Numbered from the stretch's first letter, positions 1 through 8,170 are shown. The stretch: 64,000 nt of DNA from Clavibacter michiganensis (GCA_002150995.1 MDHJ01000001.1:310001-374000), one strand, 5' to 3'. The notes: a model not told the origin generated them from the sequence alone. Translations and numbers: made by a program.

Positions 1-394
1 GGAACTCAAATCTGACGTCCGTCCAGAGCACGTGCTCATCCGTCATCTCAATACGGGCGCCGACGTAGCCGCACCAGGGATCCCCGCAGGCGCTACAGCA
101 GAGGATTGCGACGCGGCCGGGGGCCATGTCCTCGACGAGGGACGGGCCCTCGCCGACGAGCGAGCGTAGGTACGCCGGCCGGTCCCATGAGGGCGGGCTC
201 TGGATCCCGGTCGGCGTGAGGTCGTCCCACGGGCCGAGGACGGCCTCCTCGATGCCGACCCCGTCGAGCGTCACGTCACGGAGGACGGCACCCTCCCGAT
301 CTGGGTCGTCGACGGTGGCGAAGCCGAGGCGGGTCAGGGCGGTCACGGCATCATCGTGCCAGCACGGACGGGCGTCGTGTGGGGCCGCGGCCAT
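1..394 (-). CDS. Hypothetical protein, C-terminus cut by window edge
   Basis: An open minus-strand frame begins at the ATG at 394 and runs off the left edge. The visible 131 residues start MAAAPHDARPC and contain a CCSACGDPWCGYVGA segment near residue 105, a possible metal-binding cysteine cluster. The upper-strand reading of the same DNA is serine- and arginine-rich and looks like a shadow. The frame stays open upstream to another ATG at 493, so the protein could be about 33 residues longer; neither start has a strong ribosome binding site. I do not recognise the family. Confidence 0.6.
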   Translation of the reverse strand, partial: MAAAPHDARPCWHDDAVTALTRLGFATVDDPDREGAVLRDVTLDGVGIEEAVLGPWDDLTPTGIQSPPSWDRPAYLRSLVGEGPSLVEDMAPGRVAILCCSACGDPWCGYVGARIEMTDEHVLWTDVRFEF

Positions 395-497
395 GGATCG
401 GCCTGTGACGCCGTCCGGTAGTGCGGCGGGAGGAGCGGTGGAATCGTCGGACGCGGGCGTCCTCGCCGACACGTGATGAGTCGTGGCGCGCATACGT

Positions 498-523
498 GTC
501 CGGGTAGGGATCCCTAGCGGGAC
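498..523. repeat. 26-bp palindromic element, copy 1
   Basis: Imperfect inverted repeat with outer arms GTCC/GGAC and inner core TAGGGATCCCTA. The stop codon of the frameshifted kinase gene (TAG, minus strand, 514-516) lies inside it, so the kinase transcript ends in this hairpin. Further copies, each exactly 26 bp, are at 2156-2181 and 3405-3430. Confidence 0.7.
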
Positions 524-1088
524 GCTTTGTAGATGACTGACGCGCTCGCTCGTGGGGTGAAGCGTGCGGCGAAGTCGATCTCGTTGGGAAGCCAGACGTC
601 GCGCCACAGCGCCTCGTGGTCGCGGCCGAGCTCGGCGTCGCGGGCCATGCCGCGTGTCGCGGCCGTGTGGAGGTCGATGTCGCACCAGATCGCCACGTCC
701 ATGAAGGGAAGCGTGTCGGGGTGGAAGAGCCCGATCAGATCGACGACGAGGATGGTTGCGTGGGGAGCGGCTCAGCTGCCCCGAGGGCTCGTGCGGACCA
801 GTCGTACCGTCGGAACTCGCTGGTCTGTTCATCTCTGAACGGCACGAGCACCGTGGTCGCGAGCCGTTGCCGGTCCACGCCGTCCCAATCCGTCGACCGG
901 CCGTGTGAGCGGACGGGGTCGAGGAAGTCATCGCCGCGGATCCGCATGGCTTCGGGAAGCTCTGCGACGAGCTCGCGTGCGACTGTCGACTTGCCGGACC
1001 CGCAGTAGCCCGAGATGCCGATGACGAGCGGGTGCCCCGTGTCCCGCGCGCGGCGCGAGATGTGGTCGAGGAGGTCGCCTTGATCCAT
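514..1088 (-). pseudogene. Uridine kinase-like P-loop NTPase, frameshifted
   Basis: The N-terminal piece (1088 to about 765) has a Walker A loop GISGYCGSGKST at residues 24-35 and an RGDDF motif, as in uridine kinase/phosphoribulokinase-like P-loop kinases that phosphorylate nucleosides or small metabolites in the cytosol. That frame ends shortly after. A second frame continues with LVVDLIGLFHP and MDVAIWCDIDLHTA and ends at 514, matching the family C-terminus. Restoring one G in the G-run at 762-765 (upper strand) joins them into one protein of about 190 residues. The gene stands alone and its stop codon lies inside a 26-bp palindrome. Family call is firm; the true substrate is unknown. Confidence 0.8.
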
Positions 1089-1194
1089 TCGGTCAGGCTA
1101 AGGGAGTCCTGCGGCCGGCCCTCGCAGAGTCGTCCGGTCAGGGATAGCTCATTGCGACGGGTTGTCCTCATGAGTCCAGCTTGCGGTGCAGGTC

Positions 1195-1329
1195 ATGCGC
1201 CCCTGGCGCGGGATCAGTCACTCCATGGAGGGACGCGGGCACGAGCCCCTCACCGAGAAGCTGAACCGATGGAACCTCACGAGCTCGGCCACAATCGCTT
1301 GGCGACTGCTGCACGCAGAGCGCCGATGA
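1195..1329 (+). CDS. Possible small coupled ORF
   Basis: A 44-codon frame from ATG 1195 (an in-frame ATG also at 1225) ends with TGA at 1327-1329, overlapping the ATG at 1326 of the next gene (ATGA). The product ends NLTSSATIAWRLLHAERR and resembles no family I know. A GCAGG stretch lies about 6 bases before ATG 1195. The overlap suggests a translated leader for the downstream membrane protein, but the short length and unclear ribosome binding site make this tentative. Confidence 0.3.
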   Translation: MRPWRGISHSMEGRGHEPLTEKLNRWNLTSSATIAWRLLHAERR

Positions 1330-2144
1330 GCCGAGCGACACGCCTCGGGACCTGGCTGACTGCCTCCCTGGTCATCGGGGTACCAGCCCTCGCGGGGCTT
1401 GCGGTCTGGGCGACGTCGCCGCCGGCCGTGGTGACCACCGTGGTGCGCGCGGACGGGACCGAGGAGCGCATCCAGTGGCGTGAACACCCCGGGCATGCGG
1501 AGTGGAGCGCCGCCGAAGCGCTGGCTGCTCCTCCGCTCGATGAGGCGATCGCTACGCAGGAGTCGATGGTGCGGGAGATGACGGACCGGCTGGCTTCGAG
1601 GTTCGGGATGTCGTGGTCGTCGGGCCCGGATCCTGCTCAGGCGGAGTCGATCATGTTCGAGACCGAGAACAGGTGGGGCGGGCCGTCCATGCTGCGAGGG
1701 GTGAACCTGCCGACGTGGCAGTCGGATGCGGTGCCGCACACATGGACCGGCAAGCGAGAGGCGATGCGGATCATGAGCGAGGTGCTGGTCGCCCACGGCT
1801 GGTCCGAGCCGTACCTGGATCAGGAACGGTGGCCGGAAGATCCCGAAGACCTCGTCGAGATGTACGGAGGGTCGCGACCGGAGGACCAGGTGCTGGTGGC
1901 TGGGGGAGCCGAGGGGCCCGGTAGTCAATGGATGTTCTTCTCGCTCCAGGACATGTCCCTGGACGACGCGGACGGCACGTTCGCGAAGCGGAACGAGGGC
2001 GCCGCCGACTACGGGTGGGAGCAGAACTCGATCAACATCAGCTCCGGAGCCAGCGGGCTCCTGCCTGCGGGAGACCGCGCGGAGTTCGAACGCCGCGCGG
2101 CGCCCTTCGCCGGGTTGCCGCAGCCGGACGCACTCGAGGACTAG
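1326..2144 (+). CDS. Membrane-anchored exported protein of unknown function
   Basis: The 272-residue product starts MSRATRLGTWL. One hydrophobic segment covers about residues 9-31 (LTASLVIGVPALAGLAVW), followed by a long hydrophilic domain probably outside the cell. That domain has many Trp and acidic residues (MFETENRWGG, ISSGASGLLPAGDR) and no cysteine, so it is not a lipoprotein. The start at 1326 was chosen because of its ATGA overlap with a small upstream ORF; an in-frame ATG at 1269 would add 19 residues and has a GAGAAG motif upstream. A 26-bp palindrome follows the stop by 11 bases. Confidence 0.65.
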   Translation: MSRATRLGTWLTASLVIGVPALAGLAVWATSPPAVVTTVVRADGTEERIQWREHPGHAEWSAAEALAAPPLDEAIATQESMVREMTDRLASRFGMSWSSGPDPAQAESIMFETENRWGGPSMLRGVNLPTWQSDAVPHTWTGKREAMRIMSEVLVAHGWSEPYLDQERWPEDPEDLVEMYGGSRPEDQVLVAGGAEGPGSQWMFFSLQDMSLDDADGTFAKRNEGAADYGWEQNSINISSGASGLLPAGDRAEFERRAAPFAGLPQPDALED

Positions 2145-2465
2145 CCGTGCGGCGCGTCCGGGTAGGGATCCCCTACCGGACTGGGGCGTGACGGAGCGTG
2201 CGATGCCCGTCGCGAGCGTGCGAGCGTGCGAGCGATCGCGGATGGCGAGGATGGCTCGCCGATCACTGTGGAGGCGAGGGGGCCGATGAGAACGCCGACC
2301 TTCCCCTCAAGAGGCACTGCACTAAGTGCTGAGGTTCGCAAGGGGGCAGTCGGTTCTCGCGACTCGTTCTAGGTTCGGACGTGCCATCTGGCATTCATTT
2401 TTGCGTCCGTGCCCGGGACGTCGACGTGGATTCCACCACGTACGACCTATCGGGAAGACCCTTGC
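2145..2465. other. Gene-free stretch holding palindrome copy 2
   Basis: About 320 bases lie between two plus-strand genes. The stretch contains the 26-bp palindrome at 2156-2181, a short GCGTGCGAGC direct repeat near 2210-2235 and a somewhat A+T-richer patch at 2370-2405 that could hold the promoter of the next gene. No open frame in it has convincing coding character. Confidence 0.5.
2156..2181. repeat. 26-bp palindromic element, copy 2
   Basis: The arms GTCCGGGTAGGG and CCCCTACCGGAC meet at an AT centre. It lies 11 bases after the stop codon of the gene ending at 2144, where a terminator would be expected, but no T tract follows. Confidence 0.75.
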
Positions 2466-2732
2466 ATGCAGATCACCAGACTCCGGATCGACGGCCAGTT
2501 CTTCTACCTCGATGCCGCACAGGACGTGGCGGCGCTCCAGGACCAGATCGCCGAAGCTGCGGCCACGAGAGCGGCTTTCGTGCACTTCGAGACGGTCGGG
2601 CATGGCCGCGTGTCCGTGCTGGTGACGCCTCATGTGGGGGTGCGGTTCGAGACCCAAGAGCACACGGCAGAGGACGTGGCGGAATGGGAAGCGCACCCGC
2701 CGGTCATCGACATTCCCCTACCGGACCTGTAA
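2466..2732 (+). CDS. Small hypothetical protein
   Basis: An 88-residue soluble protein starting MQITRLRIDGQFFYLD and ending DIPLPDL. The start at 2466 was chosen because GGGAAG lies about 12 bases upstream; an in-frame ATG at 2409 would add an unlikely proline-rich leader. The sequence alternates beta-like stretches (RVSVLVTPHVGVRFET) with an acidic helix (DVAALQDQIAEAAATRA), suggesting a compact alpha/beta fold. Codon third positions fit the genome. I cannot assign a family. Confidence 0.65.
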   Translation: MQITRLRIDGQFFYLDAAQDVAALQDQIAEAAATRAAFVHFETVGHGRVSVLVTPHVGVRFETQEHTAEDVAEWEAHPPVIDIPLPDL

Positions 2733-2826
2733 CGACATCGCCCTGAGCTACGCCGTTGCCCCCTCCGAGGGAGATAGCCGCATTGATGAGACAGATCCTG
2801 GTGCCCGATGTCTTGATCGACGCGAC

Positions 2827-2982
2827 GTGTTGAGGGAGCTCCGGTTGGCGATCGCGCGTCAGCCGACCGCGGTCTGGATCGCCGTCGAAAAGCACCTGGA
2901 TCTGCCGCAGTTCACCGATGTTCCGGAAGCACCGGCGTCGATGGCCGGGCTGCCCGCGGACAAGGTCCAGAACCCCGAGTGA
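2827..2982 (+). CDS. Possible small hypothetical protein
   Basis: A 51-codon frame from GTG 2827 to TGA 2980-2982. About 85 percent of its third positions are G or C, like real genes here, and the product (VLRELRLAIARQPTAVWIAVEKH) has a normal composition. No clear ribosome binding site precedes the GTG. The frame stays open upstream without a canonical start, so this may be the tail of a decayed longer gene. Confidence 0.35.
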   Translation: MLRELRLAIARQPTAVWIAVEKHLDLPQFTDVPEAPASMAGLPADKVQNPE

Positions 2983-3024
2983 CCCCAGAAGTGCCATCTC
3001 TGCACAACGGCGCGCGCACCAGGT

Positions 3025-3330
3025 CTAGCTCGGCTGGACCGGCTCCGGGACGAGGTGCAGGCCGCGGGACGCGTTGGCGGCCAGCATGAGGGCTTCGACC
3101 CACGCCATGTTGATCACCGGTGCGCGGTCGCTGTCGTAGACGAACTCGAGCGAGATCTCGGCAGCTATCCAGATGGTGCGGCGCCCGTCGCCGTTGACGG
3201 CGGGGTTCTTCCACGAGAACGCGAACGACTCCCTCCGGCGGAGCTTGTTCGTGATCACGATCTGGAGGTGCGCGAGAGTTCGGTCGTCAAGTTCAGTGCG
3301 GCTGTTCGTGGCGTAGATGAGGTGTCCCAT
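3025..3330 (-). CDS. DUF7882-type small protein
   Basis: A 101-residue protein beginning MGHLIYATNSRTELDDR, with KLRRRESFAFSWK, a GDGRRTIW segment, INMAWVEALMLAANASRGL and an EPVQPS tail. This order matches the small Microbacteriaceae proteins (DUF7882) often mis-described as ATP-dependent DNA ligases; no ligase nucleotidyl-transfer motif is present and the function is unknown. The frame is open further upstream, but similarity begins at the ATG at 3330, so that start is used. The upstream region carries palindrome copy 3. Confidence 0.7.
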   Translation of the reverse strand: MGHLIYATNSRTELDDRTLAHLQIVITNKLRRRESFAFSWKNPAVNGDGRRTIWIAAEISLEFVYDSDRAPVINMAWVEALMLAANASRGLHLVPEPVQPS

Positions 3331-3404
3331 GAGCGGTGTGAGCATAGGCAATCGGAAGCGTTGGACGCAAACGATTGGTGCCCATGCGGATACTCGGCTC
3401 CGGC

Positions 3405-3430
3405 GTCCGGATGGGGATCCCCCATCGGAC
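3405..3430. repeat. 26-bp palindromic element, copy 3
   Basis: Same length and outer arms (GTCCGG/CGGAC) as the other two copies. The inner arms have changed on both sides together (ATGGGG against CCCCAT, where copy 2 has GTAGGG against CCCTAC). Paired changes suggest the hairpin is kept rather than the exact sequence. It lies 75 bases upstream of the DUF7882-type gene, on the opposite-strand approach to a small membrane ORF. Confidence 0.75.
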
Positions 3431-3523
3431 AGCCCGAGCGCGTACTGCGAGTGAGATGGTGGCTCCACGTCGTCACCGCGCCACGACCGCGTCATCCGCT
3501 GCACGCGCTGCGCCATCATCGAC

Positions 3524-3691
3524 GTGTCGGTCAGCGTCCTGGCCATCGGATGCTGCATCACGTTCCTCGTGACGGGGCACGAAGCGCTCCGGGCTGGAGG
3601 CGTGGTGCTCATGGTCGTGGGCCAGGTCACCCTCGGGGTCCACCTCTCTGGGCGGACACGCGACGAGGAAGCGCGACGGATGAGGCAGTAG
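3524..3691 (+). CDS. Possible small two-helix membrane protein or gene remnant
   Basis: A 55-codon frame from GTG 3524 encodes two hydrophobic segments (VSVLAIGCCITFLVTG and GGVVLMVVGQVTLGVHL) separated by HEALRA, then a charged tail TRDEEARRMRQ. This pattern is hard to get by chance from G+C-rich shadow DNA. The frame is open upstream to a TGA near 3450 but holds no ATG, GTG or TTG there, and no ribosome binding site is visible. It could be a real small membrane protein or the 3-prime remnant of one that lost its start. Confidence 0.4.
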   Translation: MSVSVLAIGCCITFLVTGHEALRAGGVVLMVVGQVTLGVHLSGRTRDEEARRMRQ

Positions 3692-3733
3692 GCGCCGCGA
3701 CGGCCTCCGGCCCGGAGGCTGTCGGGGGCGGCG

Positions 3734-4837
3734 CTACGCCGCGCCGACCTCCCGGCGGATCGCCGCCGCGAACCGGTCGATGTCGTCCTCGGTGGTGTCG
3801 AAGGAGCACATCCAGCGCACCTCGCGGCGGGCCGGGTCCCAGTCGTAGAAGCGGAACTCGCCGCGGAGGCGGTCGGCGACGCCCTCGGGGAGGATCGCGA
3901 ACAGCCCGTTCGCCTGCGTCTCCTGCGTGAACTCCACGCCGTCCACGCCGTCGAGAGCCGTCCGAAGGCGCGCGGCCATGCCGTTCGCGTGGCGGGCGGA
4001 GCGGAGGTAGAGCGGCACGCCGTCGACCTCGGATCCGAGGAGCGCCAGCAGCTGCGCGCTCACGAACCGCATCTTCGACGCGAGCTGCATGTTGAGCTTG
4101 CGGAGGTAGACGAGGCCCTCGGACGCCTCGGGGTCGAGCACCACGATCGCCTCGCCGTAGAGGAGGCCGTTCTTGGTGCCGCCGAAGCTCACCACGTCGA
4201 CGCCCGCGTCGGACGTGAAGGCGCGGAAGGGGGCATCCAGGGTGGCTGCGGCGTTCGACAGCCGGGCGCCGTCCATGTGCAGCCGCATGCCGCGCTCGTG
4301 CGCGTGGTCGGCGATGGCCCGCACCTCGGCCGGCGTGTAGACGGTGCCGAGCTCGGTGGTCTGCGTGATGCTCACGGCGAGCGGCTGCGCCCGGTGCTCG
4401 TCGCCCCAGCCCCACGCCTCGCGGTCGATGAGCTCGGGCGTGAGCTTGCCGTCCTCGGTGGGCACCTGCAGCAGCTTGATGCCCGCGACGCGCTCGGGCG
4501 CGCCGCCCTCGTCGGTGTTGATGTGCGCGGTGGTCGCGCAGACGACCGCGCCCCAGCGCGGCAGCATCGAGAGGAGGCCCGTGACGTTGGCGCCCGTGCC
4601 GTTGAAGACGGGGAACGCCTCGGCGCCGCGCCCGAAGTGCTCACCCACGGCCTCCTGCAGACGCGCCGTGTACGCGTCGCCGCCGTACGCGACCTGGTGC
4701 CCGCCGTTCGCCGCGGCGATGGCCTCGAGCACCTCGGGATGGATCCCGGAGTAGTTGTCGGAGGCGAAGCCGCGGGCGGCCGTGTCGTGGAGGTGGAGGG
4801 GGGAGGCGGAGGCGGGGGAGGTGGGCGCGTCGGTCAC
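3734..4837 (-). CDS. ltaE: Low-specificity L-threonine aldolase
   Basis: A 367-residue, fold-type I, PLP-dependent cytosolic enzyme that cleaves L-threonine or L-allo-threonine to glycine and acetaldehyde. The PLP lysine is K222 in SFGGTKNG; the MDGARLSNAA motif (residues 188-197) and FNGTGANV (78-85) are typical of the family. Length is normal. The GTG at 4837 was chosen because AAGGATGG precedes it by about 8 bases. The frameshifted quinone oxidoreductase gene lies 50 bases upstream on the same strand, so co-transcription is possible. Assignment is secure; stereospecificity is not. Confidence 0.92.
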   Translation of the reverse strand: MTDAPTSPASASPLHLHDTAARGFASDNYSGIHPEVLEAIAAANGGHQVAYGGDAYTARLQEAVGEHFGRGAEAFPVFNGTGANVTGLLSMLPRWGAVVCATTAHINTDEGGAPERVAGIKLLQVPTEDGKLTPELIDREAWGWGDEHRAQPLAVSITQTTELGTVYTPAEVRAIADHAHERGMRLHMDGARLSNAAATLDAPFRAFTSDAGVDVVSFGGTKNGLLYGEAIVVLDPEASEGLVYLRKLNMQLASKMRFVSAQLLALLGSEVDGVPLYLRSARHANGMAARLRTALDGVDGVEFTQETQANGLFAILPEGVADRLRGEFRFYDWDPARREVRWMCSFDTTEDDIDRFAAAIRREVGAA

Positions 4838-4887
4838 CTGTCCATCCTTCCGCACCGCCTGCGGCCTCGGGATCACGGGGTCCCGGC

Positions 4888-5936
4888 TCACGGCGTCAGG
4901 ATCACCTTGCCCGCGACCGTGCGTGACTCCGCGAGGGCGAGGGCCGCCCCGGCATCCGCGAGCGGGAAGCGGGCGGCGATGCTCGCCGTGACCGTCCCCT
5001 CGGCCACGAGGGCGAGCACGCGCCCGAGGTCGTGCTCGAGATGCGCACGGAACCGTCGCGGCCGGGTGGAGTGGCCGGCCCACAGGTCGTAGAACGCGGC
5101 GCGGCGGCCGGTGGGGAGGGCATCCCACGCGAGCACCTGGGCGAGGGCGCGGAGGAAGGGCGGCCAGATGCTGCCGGAGCCCCGGAGGACGCTGATGATC
5201 GAGTAGACGACGAGCGCACCGCCGGGGCGAGCAGGCTCCAGGCGAGCCGCGTGGTCGCGCCGCCGATGTTGTCGAACACGGCGTCCACGCCGCCGGGCGC
5301 GAGCTCGCGGACGACACGGGCGAGATCCGGATCGGCGTAGTCGACGGGGACGACGCCGGCCGCGCGCAGGGCGTCGTGGTGGCGCGGGGACGCGGCGCCG
5401 ATGACGCGGATGCCGGCGTGGTGCGCCAGCTGGATGAGGATGCCGCCGACCCCGCCGCTCGCGCCGAAGAGGAGCACGGTGCCGCCGCGCTCGACCCGTG
5501 CCGTCCGGTGCAGCATCTGCCACGCGGTGACCCCGTTGACGGTGACGGCTTCCGCCTGCTCGGGCGAGACGCCCTCGGGCACGGGGATCGCGTCGCGCTC
5601 CCGCACGACCGCGTACCCGGACCACGCACCCGTCTTCGTCATGACCGCCACGCGCCGGCCCACGAGGGAGGCGTCGCCGCCGGGGCCGACCTCGACGACG
5701 CGGCCCACCAGGTCGTAGCCGGGCGTGAAGGGGAACGGCGGCTGGCCGGGGTAGCGCCCGAGGCGCATCGACTGCTCGGCGTAGGAGACGCCGGTCGCCT
5801 CCACGCGGACGAGGACCCGGCCGCGACCCGGGTGGTCGACCGCGGCCTCCTCGACGCGGAGGCCGGACGGGTCGACGATGCCGGGGAGGACGACCCGCGT
5901 GGTGCGGAGGGGCGCGGGGGAAGAGGACGGGGACAT
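4888..5936 (-). pseudogene. Quinone oxidoreductase (zinc-less MDR family), frameshifted
   Basis: The N-terminal frame (from ATG 5936) encodes a medium-chain dehydrogenase/reductase of the NAD(P)H:quinone oxidoreductase type: TPGYDLVGRVVEVG, then TVNGVTAWQML and the cofactor loop LLFGASGGVGGILIQLA. After WSLLAP the frame is lost; the expected C-terminus (GGALVVYSIIS through ESRTVAGKVILTP) continues one base out of phase to the stop at 4888. Adding one G in the run at 5224-5227 restores 349 residues, the normal family length. No zinc-ligand cysteines are visible. A TetR gene 148 bp upstream and a shared operator-like repeat suggest induction by an electrophile or quinone. Confidence 0.85.
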
Positions 5937-6084
5937 GAGGGCTCCTAGGTGAGTGATCGGACAGTCACAACTGCGGGTGGACGAGTGCGGATGGAGGGGG
6001 GTGAGGTGAGATGGGGGGGCGGAGGTGCAGAGGTGCGGAGGTGCGAGGGGATGCGTCGCACGCGCAGGGGGCGCCGGTCGCGGG
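5937..6084. other. Intergenic region with operator and G-rich tract
   Basis: Between tetR and the oxidoreductase gene. Next to the oxidoreductase start lies a TetR operator-like repeat (5952-5968). The remainder (about 5990-6052, upper strand) is purine-rich, with G-runs of six and seven and repeated GGAGGTGC units, which could form a G-quadruplex in one strand. Confidence 0.45.
5952..5968. promoter_or_regulatory. Putative TetR operator upstream of quinone oxidoreductase
   Basis: AGTGATCGGACAGTCAC matches 14 of 17 bases of the inverted copy at 6652-6668, directly upstream of tetR. The conserved ends are AGTG and CAGTCAC. A shared site before both the regulator and its neighbour is the usual arrangement for a local TetR repressor. 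Confidence 0.55.
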
Positions 6085-6651
6085 TCAGCCCGTGTGGCGG
6101 ATCCCGGCGGAGATGATGCCGGCCCACTCGGACGGCACGGCGGCGAGGTCGGCCTGCACGACGAGGTGGCAGAGCTGGCCGTAGGCGATGAAGCGCTGGA
6201 CGGCGGCGTGGTCGGCGCCGGATCCGAGGGTCACGGCCCGCACCACGGCGGCCAGGCCGCGCCGCACCGCCTCCCGGATCTCGGGCACCTCGCACGCGCT
6301 CTGGGCGTGCACCTGGAGGCGGATGAGGTCCCGGTCCTCGATGAGGGCGATGTAGGCGAGCGTCATCGCGTCGAGGCGGTCGGCGGGATCGGTGGAGGGC
6401 GCCCGCTCGCCCGCCTCCGCCAGCGCGGCGGCGACGAGCTCGTAGCACCGGTCGACGGCGGCGACGAAGAGGCCGAGCTTGCCGGGGAAGAGGCGGAACA
6501 CGTAGGCGGGGGAGACGCCGACCGCCTGCGCCACGTCGGTGACGGGCGTGGCGTGGTACCCCGTGCGCGCGAAGGCGGTGACGGCGGCGGTCGTGATCCG
6601 CGCCCGCTGCGCCTCGGCGGTGGAGCGGGTGGCGGTGCCGGGCGTCGTCAT
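6085..6651 (-). CDS. TetR-family transcriptional regulator
   Basis: A 188-residue repressor. Residues 10-55 form the TetR helix-turn-helix domain (RITTAAVTAFARTGYHATPVTDVAQAVGVSPAYVFRLFPGK region), followed by an all-helical ligand domain. The start ATG at 6651 touches an operator-like repeat (6652-6668) and has no ribosome binding site, so the message may be leaderless and self-repressed. A second copy of the site precedes the quinone oxidoreductase gene downstream, its likely target. Ligand unknown. Confidence 0.88.
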   Translation of the reverse strand: MTTPGTATRSTAEAQRARITTAAVTAFARTGYHATPVTDVAQAVGVSPAYVFRLFPGKLGLFVAAVDRCYELVAAALAEAGERAPSTDPADRLDAMTLAYIALIEDRDLIRLQVHAQSACEVPEIREAVRRGLAAVVRAVTLGSGADHAAVQRFIAYGQLCHLVVQADLAAVPSEWAGIISAGIRHTG

Positions 6652-6668
6652 GTGACTGATCGAACACT
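6652..6668. promoter_or_regulatory. Putative TetR operator at tetR start
   Basis: GTGACTGATCGAACACT directly abuts the tetR start codon. Its reverse complement matches the site at 5952-5968 in 14 of 17 positions, consistent with autorepression. Confidence 0.55.
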
Positions 6669-6781
6669 AACTCGTGACCCGTGTCAAGGCCGCGGGACGA
6701 CGGCGCCGCGCGGTCGTCCGGGGGATGTCCGTCCGGAGCCGTCACCCGACGCCCGCCCAGAGTGGCGCCTAGCCTTCGACC

Positions 6782-8170
6782 ATGCGATCCCGGCTGCTCC
6801 ACGCCCGCGAGTCCTTCTGGCTCCTGCCCGCGCTGCTGGGCGTCGGGGCGGTGGTCCTCGCCCTGGGGCTCGTCGAGGTCGACCGGCTGCTCGTCGCGGC
6901 CGGGATCGACGACATCCCGCTGATCGAGGACCTGTCGGCGACCGGCGGGCGCGCGATCCTCTCCGCCATCGGCGGCACGATGCTGGGCGTCGCCGCGACC
7001 TCCTTCTCCATCACCATCTCCGTGCTCGCCACCACGTCGTCCGCGTACGGGCCGCGGCTCGTGCGGAACTTCATGGCCGACCGCGGCAACCAGGTCGTGC
7101 TCGCCGTGCTCACCTCGACGTTCCTGTACGCGCTCATCGTCCTGCGGTCCATCCACACGGAGGACGACGGCGTCGTCGGCTTCGTGCCGGTGCTCGCCGT
7201 GAGCGCCGCGGTGCTGCTCGCCGTCGCGGACGTCGCCGTGCTCGTGTACTTCATCCACCACATCGCCGTGTCCGTGCAGGTCACGACGCTGCAGACGCGC
7301 GTGCTCCAGGACCTGGAGCGCGTGATCGACGTGACGCGGCCGGAGCGGGCCGACGCGGCGGGGCGCGCGGCCACAGACGTGGCGCCTGCGGATGCGGTGG
7401 GCGCGGACGCGGGGCCTACAGGTGCGGGGCCGACGGGTGCGGTGCCCTCGGGCGCGGTGCGCGTCGTGCGCGCCACGGGCACCGGGTACGTCGCGGGCGT
7501 CGACCTGGCGGCGCTCGTCGCGGCCGCCGCCCGCGCCGACGTGCGGTACCGGGTCGTCGCGCTGCCGGGGACGCACGTGGTGGACGGGGACCCGCTGCTC
7601 GAGGTCGTCGTCGGCGGCGGCGGTGCTGGCGGTGATGCGGATCCTGCCGACGCCGCCGACACCGCCGCCCGCCTCGCCGTCGACCTGCAGCCCGCCCGCA
7701 CGCCGCACCAGGACATCGGCTACGCGGTGCAGCAGATGGTGGAGATCGGCGTGCGCGGACTCGCCTCCGGCACGAACGACCCGTACACGGCGGTCGGCGC
7801 GCTCGACGCCCTCTCCGGCGCGTTGCGCACCCTGTGCCTCCGGCCGACGCCCGAGGTGGACGTGCTCCGGGACGACGACGGGGTCCCGCGCGTCGAGATC
7901 CGCTGGCCGCGGCCCTCCACGCTCGTGTCGGAGGCGTTCCTGGCGGTGCGGGCATACGGGGTCGGGCACGTGCTCGTGATGCGCGCGATGCTGCGCCTCG
8001 CCGAGCGGCTGGCCGCGGTCGCCGACGACGAGGTGCGCCGCACGCTGCACCACGAGGTGCGGGCGCTCGCGGCGTCGTACGAGCGGACGGATCCGGAGCC
8101 GGTCGACGCCGATCCGATGCGGGAGCGGCTCGCCGGGCTCGAGGCGGGGCTGGCGGACGCGCGCGCCTAG
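6782..8170 (+). CDS. DUF2254 membrane protein
   Basis: A 462-residue integral membrane protein. Hydrophobic segments lie near residues 12-33, 57-80, 100-122 and 128-160, and the TSFSITISVLATTSSAYGPR motif follows the second, as in DUF2254 proteins. The soluble C-terminal half contains DIGYAVQQMVEIGVRGLASGTNDPYTA, another conserved block. An Ala/Gly/Thr-rich insert (residues 200-225) has short repeats. Function unknown. The stop codon overlaps that of the convergent NUDIX gene within CTAG. It transcribes away from tetR. Confidence 0.85.
   Translation: MRSRLLHARESFWLLPALLGVGAVVLALGLVEVDRLLVAAGIDDIPLIEDLSATGGRAILSAIGGTMLGVAATSFSITISVLATTSSAYGPRLVRNFMADRGNQVVLAVLTSTFLYALIVLRSIHTEDDGVVGFVPVLAVSAAVLLAVADVAVLVYFIHHIAVSVQVTTLQTRVLQDLERVIDVTRPERADAAGRAATDVAPADAVGADAGPTGAGPTGAVPSGAVRVVRATGTGYVAGVDLAALVAAAARADVRYRVVALPGTHVVDGDPLLEVVVGGGGAGGDADPADAADTAARLAVDLQPARTPHQDIGYAVQQMVEIGVRGLASGTNDPYTAVGALDALSGALRTLCLRPTPEVDVLRDDDGVPRVEIRWPRPSTLVSEAFLAVRAYGVGHVLVMRAMLRLAERLAAVADDEVRRTLHHEVRALAASYERTDPEPVDADPMRERLAGLEAGLADARA

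Noticed and set aside
126..476. Plus-strand 116-codon frame
   Set aside because: Ser/Arg-rich composition; the opposite strand encodes a better protein with a Cys cluster.
3255..3630. N-terminal extension of the DUF7882-type gene to 3630
   Set aside because: The extra 100 residues are low-quality, cross palindrome copy 3 and have no match to the family, which starts at 3330.
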